DNA of 64,000 nucleotides, from positions 62,001 to 126,000 of the forward strand of contig NZ_JAEMUW010000017.1 in the NCBI RefSeq assembly GCF_016598485.1. The letters are read 5' to 3'. A program made the translations under genes and the position numbers. Below, in pieces: positions 8,151 to 16,858 of the stretch; position 1 is the stretch's first letter; every line of letters begins with the position of its first letter. The stretch comes from Micromonospora coerulea (lineage in GTDB: Bacteria; Actinomycetota; Actinomycetes; Mycobacteriales; Micromonosporaceae). The notes under the pieces were generated by a model, which ran no database searches, was not told where the DNA came from, and saw nothing but the letters and a program-made list of their open reading frames with translations.

Positions 8151-9819
8151 ATGGGCGCCATGGCGAACCCGGTGATCCTGACCGTCGACGACGATCCGGT
8201 GGTGTCCCGGGCGGTCGCCCGGGACGTCCGCCGGCGCTACGGCGACCGCTACCGCGTGGTCCGCGCGAACTCCGGGCCGGAGGCACTGGAGGCGCTGCGG
8301 GAGATCAAGCTCCGGGGCGAGCAGGTGGCGCTGCTGCTGGCCGATCACCGGATGCCCGAAATGACCGGCATCGAGTTCCTCGAGGCCGCGATGGATCTCT
8401 TCCCGGCCGCCCGCCGGGTGCTGCTGACCGCGTACGCGGACACCGACGCCGCCATCGAGGCGATCAACGTGGTCGACCTCGACCACTACCTGCTCAAGCC
8501 GTGGCACCCGCCGGAGGAGAAGCTCTACCCGGTGCTCGACGGCCTGCTCGACGCCTGGGCGGCCAGCCCCGACGCCGCCCTCGCCGAGATCCGCGTGGTG
8601 GGGCACCGCTGGTCCGCGCCCTCGTTCAAGGTCCGCGACTTCCTGGCCCGCAACCTGGTGCCGTACCGCTGGCTGCTGGTCGAGGAGCCGGAGGGCGCCC
8701 GGCTGCTCGACGCCGCCGGGGCCACCGAGGCGGACCTGCCGCTGGTGGTGACCGCCGAGGGCAAGGCCATGGTGGCGCCGAGCCAGGCGGAGCTCGCCGC
8801 GCTGGCCGGGCTGACGGTGGTGCCGGCGGCCGACTTCTACGACCTGGTGGTGGTCGGCGGCGGCCCGGCCGGCCTCGGCTCGGCGGTCTACGGGGCCTCC
8901 GAGGGGCTGCGCACCGTGCTGGTGGAGCGGCGGGCCACCGGCGGGCAGGCCGGGCAGAGCAGCCGGATCGAGAACTACCTCGGCTTCCCCGACGGGGTGT
9001 CCGGCGCCCAACTCACCGACCGGGCGCGCCGGCAGGCGACGAAGTTCGGGGCCGAACTGCTCAGCACCCGCGAGGTGGTCGGGCTCAGCGAGGCCGGTTC
9101 GGCCCGGCTGCTGCATTTCGACGACGGCAGCGAGATCGCCGCCCACACGGTGGTGCTGGCCACCGGGGTGTCGTACCGGCTGCTCGACGCGCCGGGGCTG
9201 TCCGACTTCACCGGCCGGGGCGTCTTCTACGGCAGCACCGCCACCGAGGCGCCCAACTGCGTCGACCAGGACGTCTACATCGTCGGGCGGGGCCAACTCC
9301 GCCGCCCAGGCCGCCGTGCACTTCTCCCGGTACGCCACCCGGGTGCACCTGCTGATCCGGGGCGCCGACCTCACCGCCTCGATGTCGCGCTACCTGATCG
9401 ACCAGCTGGAGCGCATCGACCGGATCACCGTGCACCCGCACACCACGGTCGTCGGCGCGACGGGCGAGGACCACCTGCGGCAGCTCACCCTCTGCGACGC
9501 GCGCACCGGCGAGACCCGCACCGTCTCGACGTCCTGGCTGTTCATCTTCATCGGCGCCGAGCCGCGCACCGACTGGCTGGACGGCGTGCTGGTCCGGGAC
9601 CGGCGCGGCTTCGTCGTCACCGGCCCCGACCTGCTCTCCGGCGGGCAGCGTCCGCCGGGCTGGCCGCTTTCGCGCGACCCGTACCACCTGGAGACCAGCC
9701 TGCCGGGGGTCTTTGCCGCGGGTGACGTCCGCGCCGAGTCGGTCAAACGGGTGGCATCGGCGGTCGGCGAGGGCGCGATGGCCGTATCGCTCGTGCACCG
9801 CTACCTGGAGGCCCAGTGA
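8151..9819 (+). pseudogene. Response regulator fused to thioredoxin-reductase-like flavoprotein, frameshifted
   Basis: The N-terminal ~125 residues form a receiver domain: DDDP acidic pair, phospho-Asp in LLLADHRMPEMTG, conserved Lys in LLKPW. A linker with a thioredoxin-like region follows, then a pyridine-nucleotide disulfide oxidoreductase domain from residue ~225 (VVVGGGPAGLGSA). The frame breaks at 9285-9287: removing one G from GGG restores IVGGANSAAQAA and continues through the second frame to a stop at 9819 (ending GVFAAGDVRAESVKR). The usual CxxC redox pair of thioredoxin reductase is absent (EAPNC only), as in related fused regulators. The ATG at 8151 has GAGG seven bases upstream. 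It overlaps the kinase gene by four bases. Either a true inactivating indel or a sequencing error in a GC-rich run. Confidence 0.85.
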
Positions 9820-11288
9820 GCACCCCCGCCGACCGGCTGACCCCGGACCAGCTGCGCACCCTGTTCCTTTTCGAGGCGCTCGACGATGGCCAACTCGACT
9901 GGCTGGCCGCGCACGGCCGGGTCGAGCAGCGGGCCGGCGGCACCGTGGTCTACGGCGAGGGCGAGGCCGCCACCTGCTTCTTCGTCCTGCTGCGCGGCAC
10001 GGTCTCGCTGCAGCGGCAGGTCCGCGGCGACGACGTGGAGGTCAACCGGACCGACCAGCGCGGCGTGTACGGCGGGGCGACCCAGGCGTACCTGGACGGG
10101 CAGGTCGAGCAGGTGTACCGCAACACCATGCGCGCGGTGACCGACGCGGACTTCTTCGTCCTGCCCGCGGAGAACTTCGCGTACGCCCTGCGAACCTGGT
10201 TCCCGATGGCCATGCACCTGCTGGAGGGACTCTTCTTCGGCATGCGGGACAGCCAGACGATCGTCGGAGAGCGGGAGCGGCTGCTGGCCCTCGGCTCGCT
10301 CTCGGCGGGGCTGACCCACGAACTCAACAACCCGGCGGCCGCCGCCGTCCGGGCCGCCGCCGTGCTCGGGGAGCGGGTGGCCGGGATGCGGCACAAGCTC
10401 GCCCTCATCGCCGACGGCCGGCTGGACGGCCGGGCGTTGCACCTGCTGGTGGAGTTGCAGGAGGAGGCGGTGGCCCGGGTGGCGACCGCGCCGAAGCTGT
10501 CCCCGATGGCCGCCGCGGACGCCGAGGACGCGGTGACGGACTGGCTGGAGGAGCACGAGGTCAGCGCTGCGTGGGACCTCGCGCCGACCCTGGTCGCCGG
10601 CGGCCTGGACGCGGACTGGCTGGCCCGGGTGCAGCCGGCGGTGGGCCGGGCCGACCTGGCGTCGGCGGTGCGCTGGCTGACCTACACGGTCGACACCGAG
10701 CTGCTGCTGCGGGAGATCGGCGACGCCGTCACCCGGGTCTCCAAGCTCGTCGGCGCGGCCAAGCAGTACTCCCAGCTCGACCGGGCGCCGTTCCAGGTCG
10801 TCGACGTGCACGACCTGCTCGACGCCACCCTGGTGATGTTCAAGGCGAAGATCCCCGCCGAGGTCCGGCTGGTCCGCGAGTACGACCACCAGCTGCCGCC
10901 GATCCCCGCGTACGCCGCCGAGCTGAATCAGGTCTGGACCAACCTGATCGACAACGCGCTCGGCGCGATGGGCGACCGGGGGGTGCTGACGGTGCGGACG
11001 TCGCGGGCGGACGACCACCTGGTGGTGGAGGTGGCGGACACCGGCCCGGGGATCCCGGCCGAGATCCGCCCGCGCATCTTCGAGCCGTTCTTCACCACCA
11101 AGCCGGTCGGCGCCGGCACGGGGCTGGGGTTGGACATCTCGTACCGGATCGTGGTGCACAAGCACCACGGGGACATCCGGGTGGAGTCCGCGCCCGGCGC
11201 GACGGTCTTCCGCGTACTGCTCCCGCTGACCGCCGGGCCGGCCGTCGGCGCGACGCCGGCCTCCCCCGCGGAGCTGCCAGGGCGCTGA
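9816..11288 (+). CDS. Sensor histidine kinase with N-terminal cyclic-nucleotide-binding-like domain
   Basis: 490 aa, no membrane segment, so cytosolic. Residues ~12-135 form a cNMP-binding-like beta barrel (CFFVLLRGTVSL). The phosphoacceptor is His168 in GLTHELNNPAAA, a form typical of soluble redox-linked kinases. The ATPase domain has the N box (NQVWTNLIDNALGAM), G1 (DTGPGIP), the F box (FEPFFTTK) and G2 (GTGLGL). The GTG start overlaps the TGA of the preceding response regulator-flavoprotein gene (GTGA), so the two are translationally coupled and form a cognate pair. The input is unknown; a redox or cyclic nucleotide signal is plausible. Confidence 0.9.
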   Translation: MSTPADRLTPDQLRTLFLFEALDDGQLDWLAAHGRVEQRAGGTVVYGEGEAATCFFVLLRGTVSLQRQVRGDDVEVNRTDQRGVYGGATQAYLDGQVEQVYRNTMRAVTDADFFVLPAENFAYALRTWFPMAMHLLEGLFFGMRDSQTIVGERERLLALGSLSAGLTHELNNPAAAAVRAAAVLGERVAGMRHKLALIADGRLDGRALHLLVELQEEAVARVATAPKLSPMAAADAEDAVTDWLEEHEVSAAWDLAPTLVAGGLDADWLARVQPAVGRADLASAVRWLTYTVDTELLLREIGDAVTRVSKLVGAAKQYSQLDRAPFQVVDVHDLLDATLVMFKAKIPAEVRLVREYDHQLPPIPAYAAELNQVWTNLIDNALGAMGDRGVLTVRTSRADDHLVVEVADTGPGIPAEIRPRIFEPFFTTKPVGAGTGLGLDISYRIVVHKHHGDIRVESAPGATVFRVLLPLTAGPAVGATPASPAELPGR

Positions 11289-11318
11289 CCCCGCGGGTCG
11301 ACAGCGCCGCGTCGCCGT

Positions 11319-11336
11319 GGGGCGGAAACCCGCCCC
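11319..11336. terminator. Short hairpin between convergent kinase and siderophore-reductase genes
   Basis: GGGGCGG-AAAC-CCGCCCC, a 7-bp perfect stem with a tetraloop, 30 bases after the kinase stop and 16 bases before the convergent stop. No U-run. Confidence 0.45.
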
Positions 11337-11352
11337 GGCCGCCGCACGGCCC

Positions 11353-12183
11353 TCAGCCGCCGGCGGCCCGTAGCTGCTCCTCCGACAGGCCCCGGCGCCA
11401 GTAGCCGGCGAACGTCACGTGCCGGCGGTCCAGGCCGCGCTCGCCGACCAGCTGCCGCCGCACGGCCCGGACCATCGCGGACTCGCCGGCGATCCAGGCG
11501 TACGGGGTGCCGGAGGGCAGCGGCGCGGCACGCACCGCGTCGGGCAGCGACCGGCCGTCGCCCCGGACGACCCAGCTCAGCTCGGCCCGGGCGGCGGTGG
11601 GCAGCGGCTGGGCGTCACCGGCGTCCGGCACCTCGACGAGGACCCGGGCCGGGGTGCCGGCGGGCAGCCAGCTGAGGATCGACGCCACGGCCGGCAGCGC
11701 GGTCTCGTCGGCGACCAGCAGTACCCCGTCGGTGCCGGCCGGCGGGCGGAAGCGGACGGTCCGCTCGTCCGGCGCCGCCGGCCCGAGCAGGGCGACCCGG
11801 TCCCCCGGCCGAACCCGCCCGGCCCACCGGGACGCCGGACCGACGTCGCCGTGCCGGACGAAGTCGATGTCCAGCTCGGCCCGTTCCCGGCGCTGCTCCC
11901 GGACGGTGTACGAGCGCATCACGGCACGGACGCCGGGATCCATCGCGCGCCAGGCGGTGAACCAGTCCGGCACCGTCTCCGGCGGCAACAGCGGCTCGGA
12001 CTGACCGGGGTGCGGCAGGAAGAGGGACACGCTCTGGTCCCGGCCACCGCCGGCGAAGCGGGCCAGCTCCGCGCCGCCGAAGGTGACCCGGACCAGGGAC
12101 GCGCCGACCCGCCGGGCGCCCACGACCGCCGCCCGGTAGAAGCGGTAGCGCGGCGGGGCGGGCGCCAGGGCGGTGCTGCTCAT
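11353..12183 (-). CDS. Siderophore-interacting protein (NADPH/FAD ferric-siderophore reductase)
   Basis: 276 aa. The N-terminal FAD-binding beta barrel contains the SYTVRE motif (RSYTVREQRR) used for FAD binding and later WAGRVRPGDRVALLGPA. The C-terminal domain carries VADETALPAV and WIAGES, and ends with the family-typical YWRRGLSEEQL. It reduces imported ferric siderophore in the cytosol to release Fe(II). The ATG at 12183 overlaps the stop of the binding-protein gene (ATGA), so both are co-transcribed from the iron-box promoter. The open frame extends upstream through the binding-protein gene, but that extension is not real. Confidence 0.93.
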   Translation of the reverse strand: MSSTALAPAPPRYRFYRAAVVGARRVGASLVRVTFGGAELARFAGGGRDQSVSLFLPHPGQSEPLLPPETVPDWFTAWRAMDPGVRAVMRSYTVREQRRERAELDIDFVRHGDVGPASRWAGRVRPGDRVALLGPAAPDERTVRFRPPAGTDGVLLVADETALPAVASILSWLPAGTPARVLVEVPDAGDAQPLPTAARAELSWVVRGDGRSLPDAVRAAPLPSGTPYAWIAGESAMVRAVRRQLVGERGLDRRHVTFAGYWRRGLSEEQLRAAGG

Positions 12184-13202
12184 CCGTCCAGCCGCTTCGC
12201 GTTCCGGATGGCCGTGGCGAGGTTCTCCAGCAGCGGGGCGGCCCCGGCGTGCGAGAAGCGGGGCACCGCGTCCCACGGGGTGACCTGGCCGGCACGGACC
12301 GCGGGCAGCTGCGCCCAGGTGGGCTTGGCCGCGAGGTCGGCCGGCTGCAACGCGGTACCGCGGTTGTCCAGCAGGATCAGGTCGGCCGGGAACTTCCCGG
12401 CGTTCTCCCAGCTCAGCGCCTCGAAGTAGGCGCCCTGCTCCAGCTTGGTCGGCACCACGATCTCGACGCCGAGCTCGGCGAAGTACATCAGGTCGGTGCT
12501 CACCTTCGGGTTGGACACGTAGAACAGGTCGGGGCTGCCGGAGGCGGCCATCACCCGGATGCCGGGGTTGGCCTTGACCGCCGCGCGGACGGCGTCGGCG
12601 GCGGCAGCGAACCGGGCCCAGGCGTCGGTGACCTTCTTGGCCGACAGGTCGGCGCCGAGGGACTCGGCGAGCTGCGCGTACCGCTCGATGGGCTTGGTCA
12701 TCGGGACCCGGGCGGTGGTGACCGCGACGCTCGGCGCGAGCGGGAGGATCTTCGCCTTGCTTTCGTCCGGCACGTACCAGAGCGCGCCCGGGTCGTACAT
12801 GTGGGTGACGAGCAGGTCGGGGCGAAGCGTGGCGTACCGCTCCAGGTCGAACTCGCCCCACACGTTGCCGAGGATCTCGACGCCTTCAATGTCGAGGTCG
12901 CCGGCCTGCCGGTCGCGGCGGCCGTCGGCGCGTCGGGTCTCGCCGAAGACGCCGACGATCTGCTCGTCGAGTCCGAAGTCGACCAGGGCGGCGGCGACTC
13001 CGGTGAAGGCGACGATCCGGGACGGCCGGTTGGCCGCGCTGAGCCGTTCGCCGCGGTCGTCGGTGAAGGACCAGGGGCCGCCGGTGGGCTTCGCGGCGGA
13101 GCCGCCGGGGTCGTCGCCGCGGCCGCACGCGGCGAGCAGGGCGACGAGGCCGGCCGCCCCGCCGGCGAGCAGGCTGCGGCGGCTGACGGTGGATTCGAGC
13201 AT
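12180..13202 (-). CDS. Ferric-siderophore ABC transporter substrate-binding lipoprotein
   Basis: 340 aa of the FecB/FepB (Fe-B12 binding) family. The N-terminus has a twin-arginine-type motif SRRSLLAGG followed by a lipobox LLAAC (Cys26), so it is probably a Tat-exported lipoprotein. The two lobes are joined by the long helix typical of the class. It delivers the siderophore to the permeases encoded divergently at 13.3-15.4 kb. The ATG at 13202 lies 47 bases from the iron box and a GAGGT precedes the start. Confidence 0.92.
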   Translation of the reverse strand: MLESTVSRRSLLAGGAAGLVALLAACGRGDDPGGSAAKPTGGPWSFTDDRGERLSAANRPSRIVAFTGVAAALVDFGLDEQIVGVFGETRRADGRRDRQAGDLDIEGVEILGNVWGEFDLERYATLRPDLLVTHMYDPGALWYVPDESKAKILPLAPSVAVTTARVPMTKPIERYAQLAESLGADLSAKKVTDAWARFAAAADAVRAAVKANPGIRVMAASGSPDLFYVSNPKVSTDLMYFAELGVEIVVPTKLEQGAYFEALSWENAGKFPADLILLDNRGTALQPADLAAKPTWAQLPAVRAGQVTPWDAVPRFSHAGAAPLLENLATAIRNAKRLDG

Positions 13203-13248
13203 GGCGAGGTCCTTCGATACGGGGTCGGGATGACCATGGACAGCGCCG

Positions 13249-13267
13249 TTAGGCTAGCCTAACCTAA
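13249..13267. promoter_or_regulatory. Iron box (IdeR/DmdR-type operator)
   Basis: TTAGGCTAGCCTAACCTAA is a 19-bp operator with one difference from the consensus TTAGGTTAGCCTAACCTAA of actinobacterial DtxR-family iron repressors. It lies midway between the divergent binding-protein and permease arms, so iron-loaded repressor should shut off both when iron is plentiful. Confidence 0.9.
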
Positions 13268-13313
13268 GTCGCTGTCAACCCCGATCACCCGATTCGCGTC
13301 CCCGGAGTCCACC

Positions 13314-14357
13314 CTGTCCGTCACCCGCTCCGCCCCGCCGTCCATGCCCGCCGCGCCCGTGGCCCGGCCAGCCGGCCGTACCGGCCGCCGGCTCGCCGGC
13401 CTGGCGCTCAGCCTGCTGCTGCTCGGCCTGGTCGCCGGGCTCAGCGTGGCCATCGGGGCCAAACAGCTCTCCCCGGCCGAGGTGTGGCAGGGCCTGCTGC
13501 GACCGGACTCCCCCGAATACGCGGTGGTGCACCGGATGCGCCTGCCACGCACCCTGCTCGGGCTCGTCGCCGGGGCGGCCCTCGGCGTCGCCGGCGCGGT
13601 GACCCAGGCCGTGACCCGCAACCCGCTGGGCGACCCCGGCCTGCTCGGCATCAACGCCGGCGCCTCCGCCGCGGTGGCGACCGCCACCGCCGTGCTCGGC
13701 ATGACCGCCGGCGACATCTGGTACGCGCTGCTCGGCGCCGCCGTCGTCACGGTCGCCGTGCACGCGGTGGGGGGTGGTCGGGCCGCCACCCCGGCCCGGC
13801 TGGCGCTCGCCGGCGCGGCGCTGAATGCCGTCCTCTACTCGTACGTCAGCGCGGTGATGCTGCTCGACGCCGCCTCCCTGGAACGGTTGCGGTTCTGGAC
13901 GGTCGGCTCGCTGGCCGACGCGCGCGCCGACACCGTGCTGCGGGTGCTCCCCTTCGTCGTCGCGGGCCTGCTGATCGCACTGGCCACCGCCCGGCCGCTC
14001 GACGCGCTGGCCCTCGGCGACGACGCGGCCCGGGCCCTCGGCGCCCGACCCGGCCTGGTCCGGGCGGCGGCCACCGCGGCGATCACGCTGCTCAGCGGCG
14101 CGGCGACGGCGGCGTGCGGGCCGCTGGTCTTCGTCGGCCTGCTCGTGCCGCACCTGGTCCGCGCGCTCACTGGCCCGGACCTGCGCTGGCTGCTGCCCTA
14201 CTGCGCGGTGCTCGCGCCGGTGCTGCTGCTCGCCGCCGACGTGACCGCTCGACTGCTGGGCCGACCGGGCGAACTCCAGGTCGGCACGGTCACCGCGGTG
14301 CTCGGCGGGGTGCTGTTCCTGCACCTGGTGCAGCGCGGGGCGGGGGTCCGCCGATGA
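13314..14357 (+). CDS. FecCD-family siderophore permease 1
   Basis: Membrane subunit of the siderophore importer, about 337-347 aa with the ~9-10 helices of the family. Markers include MRLPRTLLGLVAGAALGVAGAV, the TRNPLGDPGLLGI loop and the GPLVFVGLLVPHLVRAL segment that contacts the ATPase. The first ATG is at 13344 but has no ribosome site. A CTG at 13314 in the same frame has GGAG (13304-13307) six bases upstream and is the likelier start. The stop overlaps the next start (ATGA). Expression should follow the iron box. Confidence 0.9.
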   Translation: MSVTRSAPPSMPAAPVARPAGRTGRRLAGLALSLLLLGLVAGLSVAIGAKQLSPAEVWQGLLRPDSPEYAVVHRMRLPRTLLGLVAGAALGVAGAVTQAVTRNPLGDPGLLGINAGASAAVATATAVLGMTAGDIWYALLGAAVVTVAVHAVGGGRAATPARLALAGAALNAVLYSYVSAVMLLDAASLERLRFWTVGSLADARADTVLRVLPFVVAGLLIALATARPLDALALGDDAARALGARPGLVRAAATAAITLLSGAATAACGPLVFVGLLVPHLVRALTGPDLRWLLPYCAVLAPVLLLAADVTARLLGRPGELQVGTVTAVLGGVLFLHLVQRGAGVRR

Positions 14358-15373
14358 TCGTGCTGCGCCCGCCCGGCGGTCGGTCGCTGCGGCTGCGGCC
14401 CCGCGCGCTCGCCGTGGGGGCGGCACTGACCCTGCTCGCCGTCGTCCTCGGCGGCCTGACGCTCGTCGGTGTCGACCGCCCCGCACCGGACGTGCCGGCC
14501 ATCCTCGCCGGCGGTGGCAACCCCGCCGACCGGTTCATCCTGCTCGACCTGCGGCTGCCCCGGCTGGCCACGGCGCTCGGCGTCGGCGCCGCCCTGGGGC
14601 TGGCCGGCGCGGTGTGCCAGTCGCTGCTGCGCAACCCGCTGGGCAGCCCCGACGTGCTCGGCTTCACCCAGGGCGCGGCCACCGGGGCCCTGGTCGTGGT
14701 AGTGCTGGGCGGCGGCAGCCTGGCCCTCGGCGGCGCCGCCGTGGCCGGCGGGCTCGCCACCGGGCTGCTGGGGTACGCCCTGGTGGGGCGGCACGGCCTG
14801 GCCGGTCACCGGGTGGTGCTGGTCGGCATCGGCGTCACCGCGATCCTCTCCGGGGTTAACGGCTACCTGCTGACCCGGGCGCCGCTGACCGACGCCGCCC
14901 GCGCCGCACTCTGGCTCACCGGCAGCCTCGACGGGCGGGGCTGGGTCAACGCGCTGCCGCTGCTGGCCGCGCTGGCCGTGCTGGCCCCGGCGATCCTCGC
15001 GAGCGGCCGGGCGCTGCGCATGATCGAGCTGGGCGACCACCTCGCCACCGCGCTCGGCGTACCGGTGGGGCGGCTACGGCCGCTGCTGCTGGCGGCGGCC
15101 GTGGCCCTGGTGTCGCTCGCCGCGGCCGCCGCCGGCCCGGTGTCGTTCGTCGCGCTCACCGCGCCGCACCTGGCCCGCCGGCTGACTCGGGCGCCGGGGC
15201 CGAACCTGCTGCCGGCCACCCTCCTCGGCGCGGCGCTGCTGGTCGCCGCCGACCTGGTGGCGCAGCACGCCATCGCCGGGCAGCAGCTGCCGGTCGGCGT
15301 GGTGACCGGGGTGATCGGCGGCAGTCACCTGGTCTGGCTGCTGGCCGTCGGACGTCGATCGGGCCGGCTGTGA
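14354..15373 (+). CDS. FecCD-family siderophore permease 2
   Basis: 339 aa, the heterodimer partner of permease 1. It shows LRLPRLATALGVGAALGLAGAVC, SLLRNPLGSPDVLGF, LWLTGSLDGRGW and AGPVSFVALTAPHLARRLT, which match the FecCD pattern position for position. About ten membrane helices are visible. The ATG at 14354 overlaps the stop of the preceding gene, so the two are translationally coupled. Confidence 0.93.
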   Translation: MIVLRPPGGRSLRLRPRALAVGAALTLLAVVLGGLTLVGVDRPAPDVPAILAGGGNPADRFILLDLRLPRLATALGVGAALGLAGAVCQSLLRNPLGSPDVLGFTQGAATGALVVVVLGGGSLALGGAAVAGGLATGLLGYALVGRHGLAGHRVVLVGIGVTAILSGVNGYLLTRAPLTDAARAALWLTGSLDGRGWVNALPLLAALAVLAPAILASGRALRMIELGDHLATALGVPVGRLRPLLLAAAVALVSLAAAAAGPVSFVALTAPHLARRLTRAPGPNLLPATLLGAALLVAADLVAQHAIAGQQLPVGVVTGVIGGSHLVWLLAVGRRSGRL

Positions 15374-15402
15374 CCGGCCCTGAACGCGAAGGAGCACCAC
15401 CC

Positions 15403-16224
15403 GTGCAGACCGTCCCGTCCCGGCTGGCCGGCCGGGCGATGACCCTGGCGTACGAGCGCCGCACCGTCGCCGAGAACCTGACGGTGGCGGTGCCGGACCA
15501 CTCGTTCACAATCATCATCGGCCCGAACGCCTGCGGCAAGTCCACCTTGCTGCGCGCGCTGGCCCGGCTGCTGCGGCCGACAGCCGGCGCGGTGCTGCTG
15601 GACGGTGGCGACATTCAGCGACGGCCCACCCGCGAGGTGGCCCGCGTCGTCGGCATGCTCCCGCAGTCCTCGGTCGCCCCGGACGGCATCACCGTCGCCG
15701 ACCTGGTGGCCCGGGGCCGCCACCCGCACCAGGGGCTGCTGCGCCAGTGGTCCCGCGACGACGAGCGGATCGTCGCCGGGGCGATGGCCGACACCGGCGT
15801 GGCAGACCTCGCCGACCGACCGGTCGACGAGCTCTCCGGCGGCCAGCGGCAACGGGTCTGGATCGCCATGGCGCTGGCACAGCAGACCCCGCTGCTGCTG
15901 CTGGACGAGCCGACGACGTACCTGGACATCGCCCACCAGGTCGAGGTCCTGGACCTGTGCGCCCGGCTCCACGAGGAGCAGGGCCGCACCCTGGTGGCGG
16001 TGCTGCACGACCTCAACCAGGCCGCCCGTTACGCCACCCACCTGGTGGCCATGCGCGACGGCGCGGTGGTGGCCGCCGGCGAGCCCCGGCAGGTGGTGAC
16101 CGCCGCGCTGGTCAAGGAGGTGTTCGGACTGCCCTGCCGGGTCATCGACGATCCCGAGACCGGGACTCCCTTGGTGGTTCCCGCGGCGCCGCGCCGGACC
16201 GGGAATCGGCATCAACCCGCATAG
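15403..16224 (+). CDS. Siderophore ABC transporter ATP-binding protein
   Basis: FepC/FhuC-type ATPase, 273 aa. Walker A is GPNACGKST, the signature is LSGGQRQR, Walker B is LLLLDEPTTYLD and the switch is LHDLNQA. The frame opens at a GTG at 15370 overlapping the previous stop. The GTG at 15403 is preceded by AAGGAG at eight bases and is chosen. It powers the two FecCD permeases encoded just upstream and completes the importer. Confidence 0.95.
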   Translation: MQTVPSRLAGRAMTLAYERRTVAENLTVAVPDHSFTIIIGPNACGKSTLLRALARLLRPTAGAVLLDGGDIQRRPTREVARVVGMLPQSSVAPDGITVADLVARGRHPHQGLLRQWSRDDERIVAGAMADTGVADLADRPVDELSGGQRQRVWIAMALAQQTPLLLLDEPTTYLDIAHQVEVLDLCARLHEEQGRTLVAVLHDLNQAARYATHLVAMRDGAVVAAGEPRQVVTAALVKEVFGLPCRVIDDPETGTPLVVPAAPRRTGNRHQPA

Positions 16225-16248
16225 CAGCCACAGCCGCCCGAGCGCCGG

Positions 16249-16623
16249 TCAGAGGTAGAGGCAGAACGGATGGCCGGCCGGGTCGAGGTGCACCCGCACG
16301 TCGTCCTGGGGCTGGAAGTCGGCGACCGTGGCGCCCGCGGCCACCGCGTGGGTCGAGGCGGCGTCCAGGTCGTCGACCCGGATGTCCAGGTGGGCCATCA
16401 TCGGCGGGTCGCCCGGCCGCGCCGGCCACACCGGTCGGACGTACGCCCGCTCCGTCTGGAACGCGAGGCCGGCCCCGCCGCCGGGCGCGCGCAGGGTGAC
16501 CCAGTCCGGCTCGTCCTCCTCCCGGGTCCAGCCGAGCAGGCGCTCGTAGAACGCCGCGAGTTCGCGGGCGTCGGGCGCGTCGAGCGTGGCGGCGGTCAGG
16601 GTCAGTCGAGGTCGATCCGTCAT
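16249..16623 (-). CDS. VOC (glyoxalase/bleomycin-resistance) superfamily protein
   Basis: 124 aa. It reads AFYERLLGW near the N-terminus and VTLRAPGGGAGLAFQ, then HLDIRVDDLDAA and HLDPAGHPFCLY. This is the two-halved VOC fold, with His in the middle strand and the C-terminal DPAGHPFCL. Substrate unknown; it may bind a small molecule or metal. The start at 16623 gives the usual N-terminus; an open extension to 16740 has no family similarity. It is convergent with the siderophore ATPase gene. Confidence 0.85.
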   Translation of the reverse strand: MTDRPRLTLTAATLDAPDARELAAFYERLLGWTREEDEPDWVTLRAPGGGAGLAFQTERAYVRPVWPARPGDPPMMAHLDIRVDDLDAASTHAVAAGATVADFQPQDDVRVHLDPAGHPFCLYL

Positions 16624-16858
16624 GCCATCGCATACCCCGCAGCACGTCGCCGCCACACCCGCACCGGTCAAGGGGGACGGCGGCTCGCCCGCCCGATCAC
16701 CCCAGGACAGCGCGGTCCCCCGCGTGACCACCGGCCTCATAAAGTGCGGGTGACGGGTAGGTCGGGCCGGTCGAACACGGCGCCCACGAACCGGGTCCGC
16801 AGGACGGTCGCCGGGCGGGGTCGCCGGCGAGGGTGCGTCCGCCGGACCGGGTCAGGTG

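Noticed and set aside
11353..12861. 502-codon single protein across siderophore reductase and binding-protein region
   Set aside because: Only the part after 12183 matches a family; the rest is a wrong frame of the binding-protein gene.
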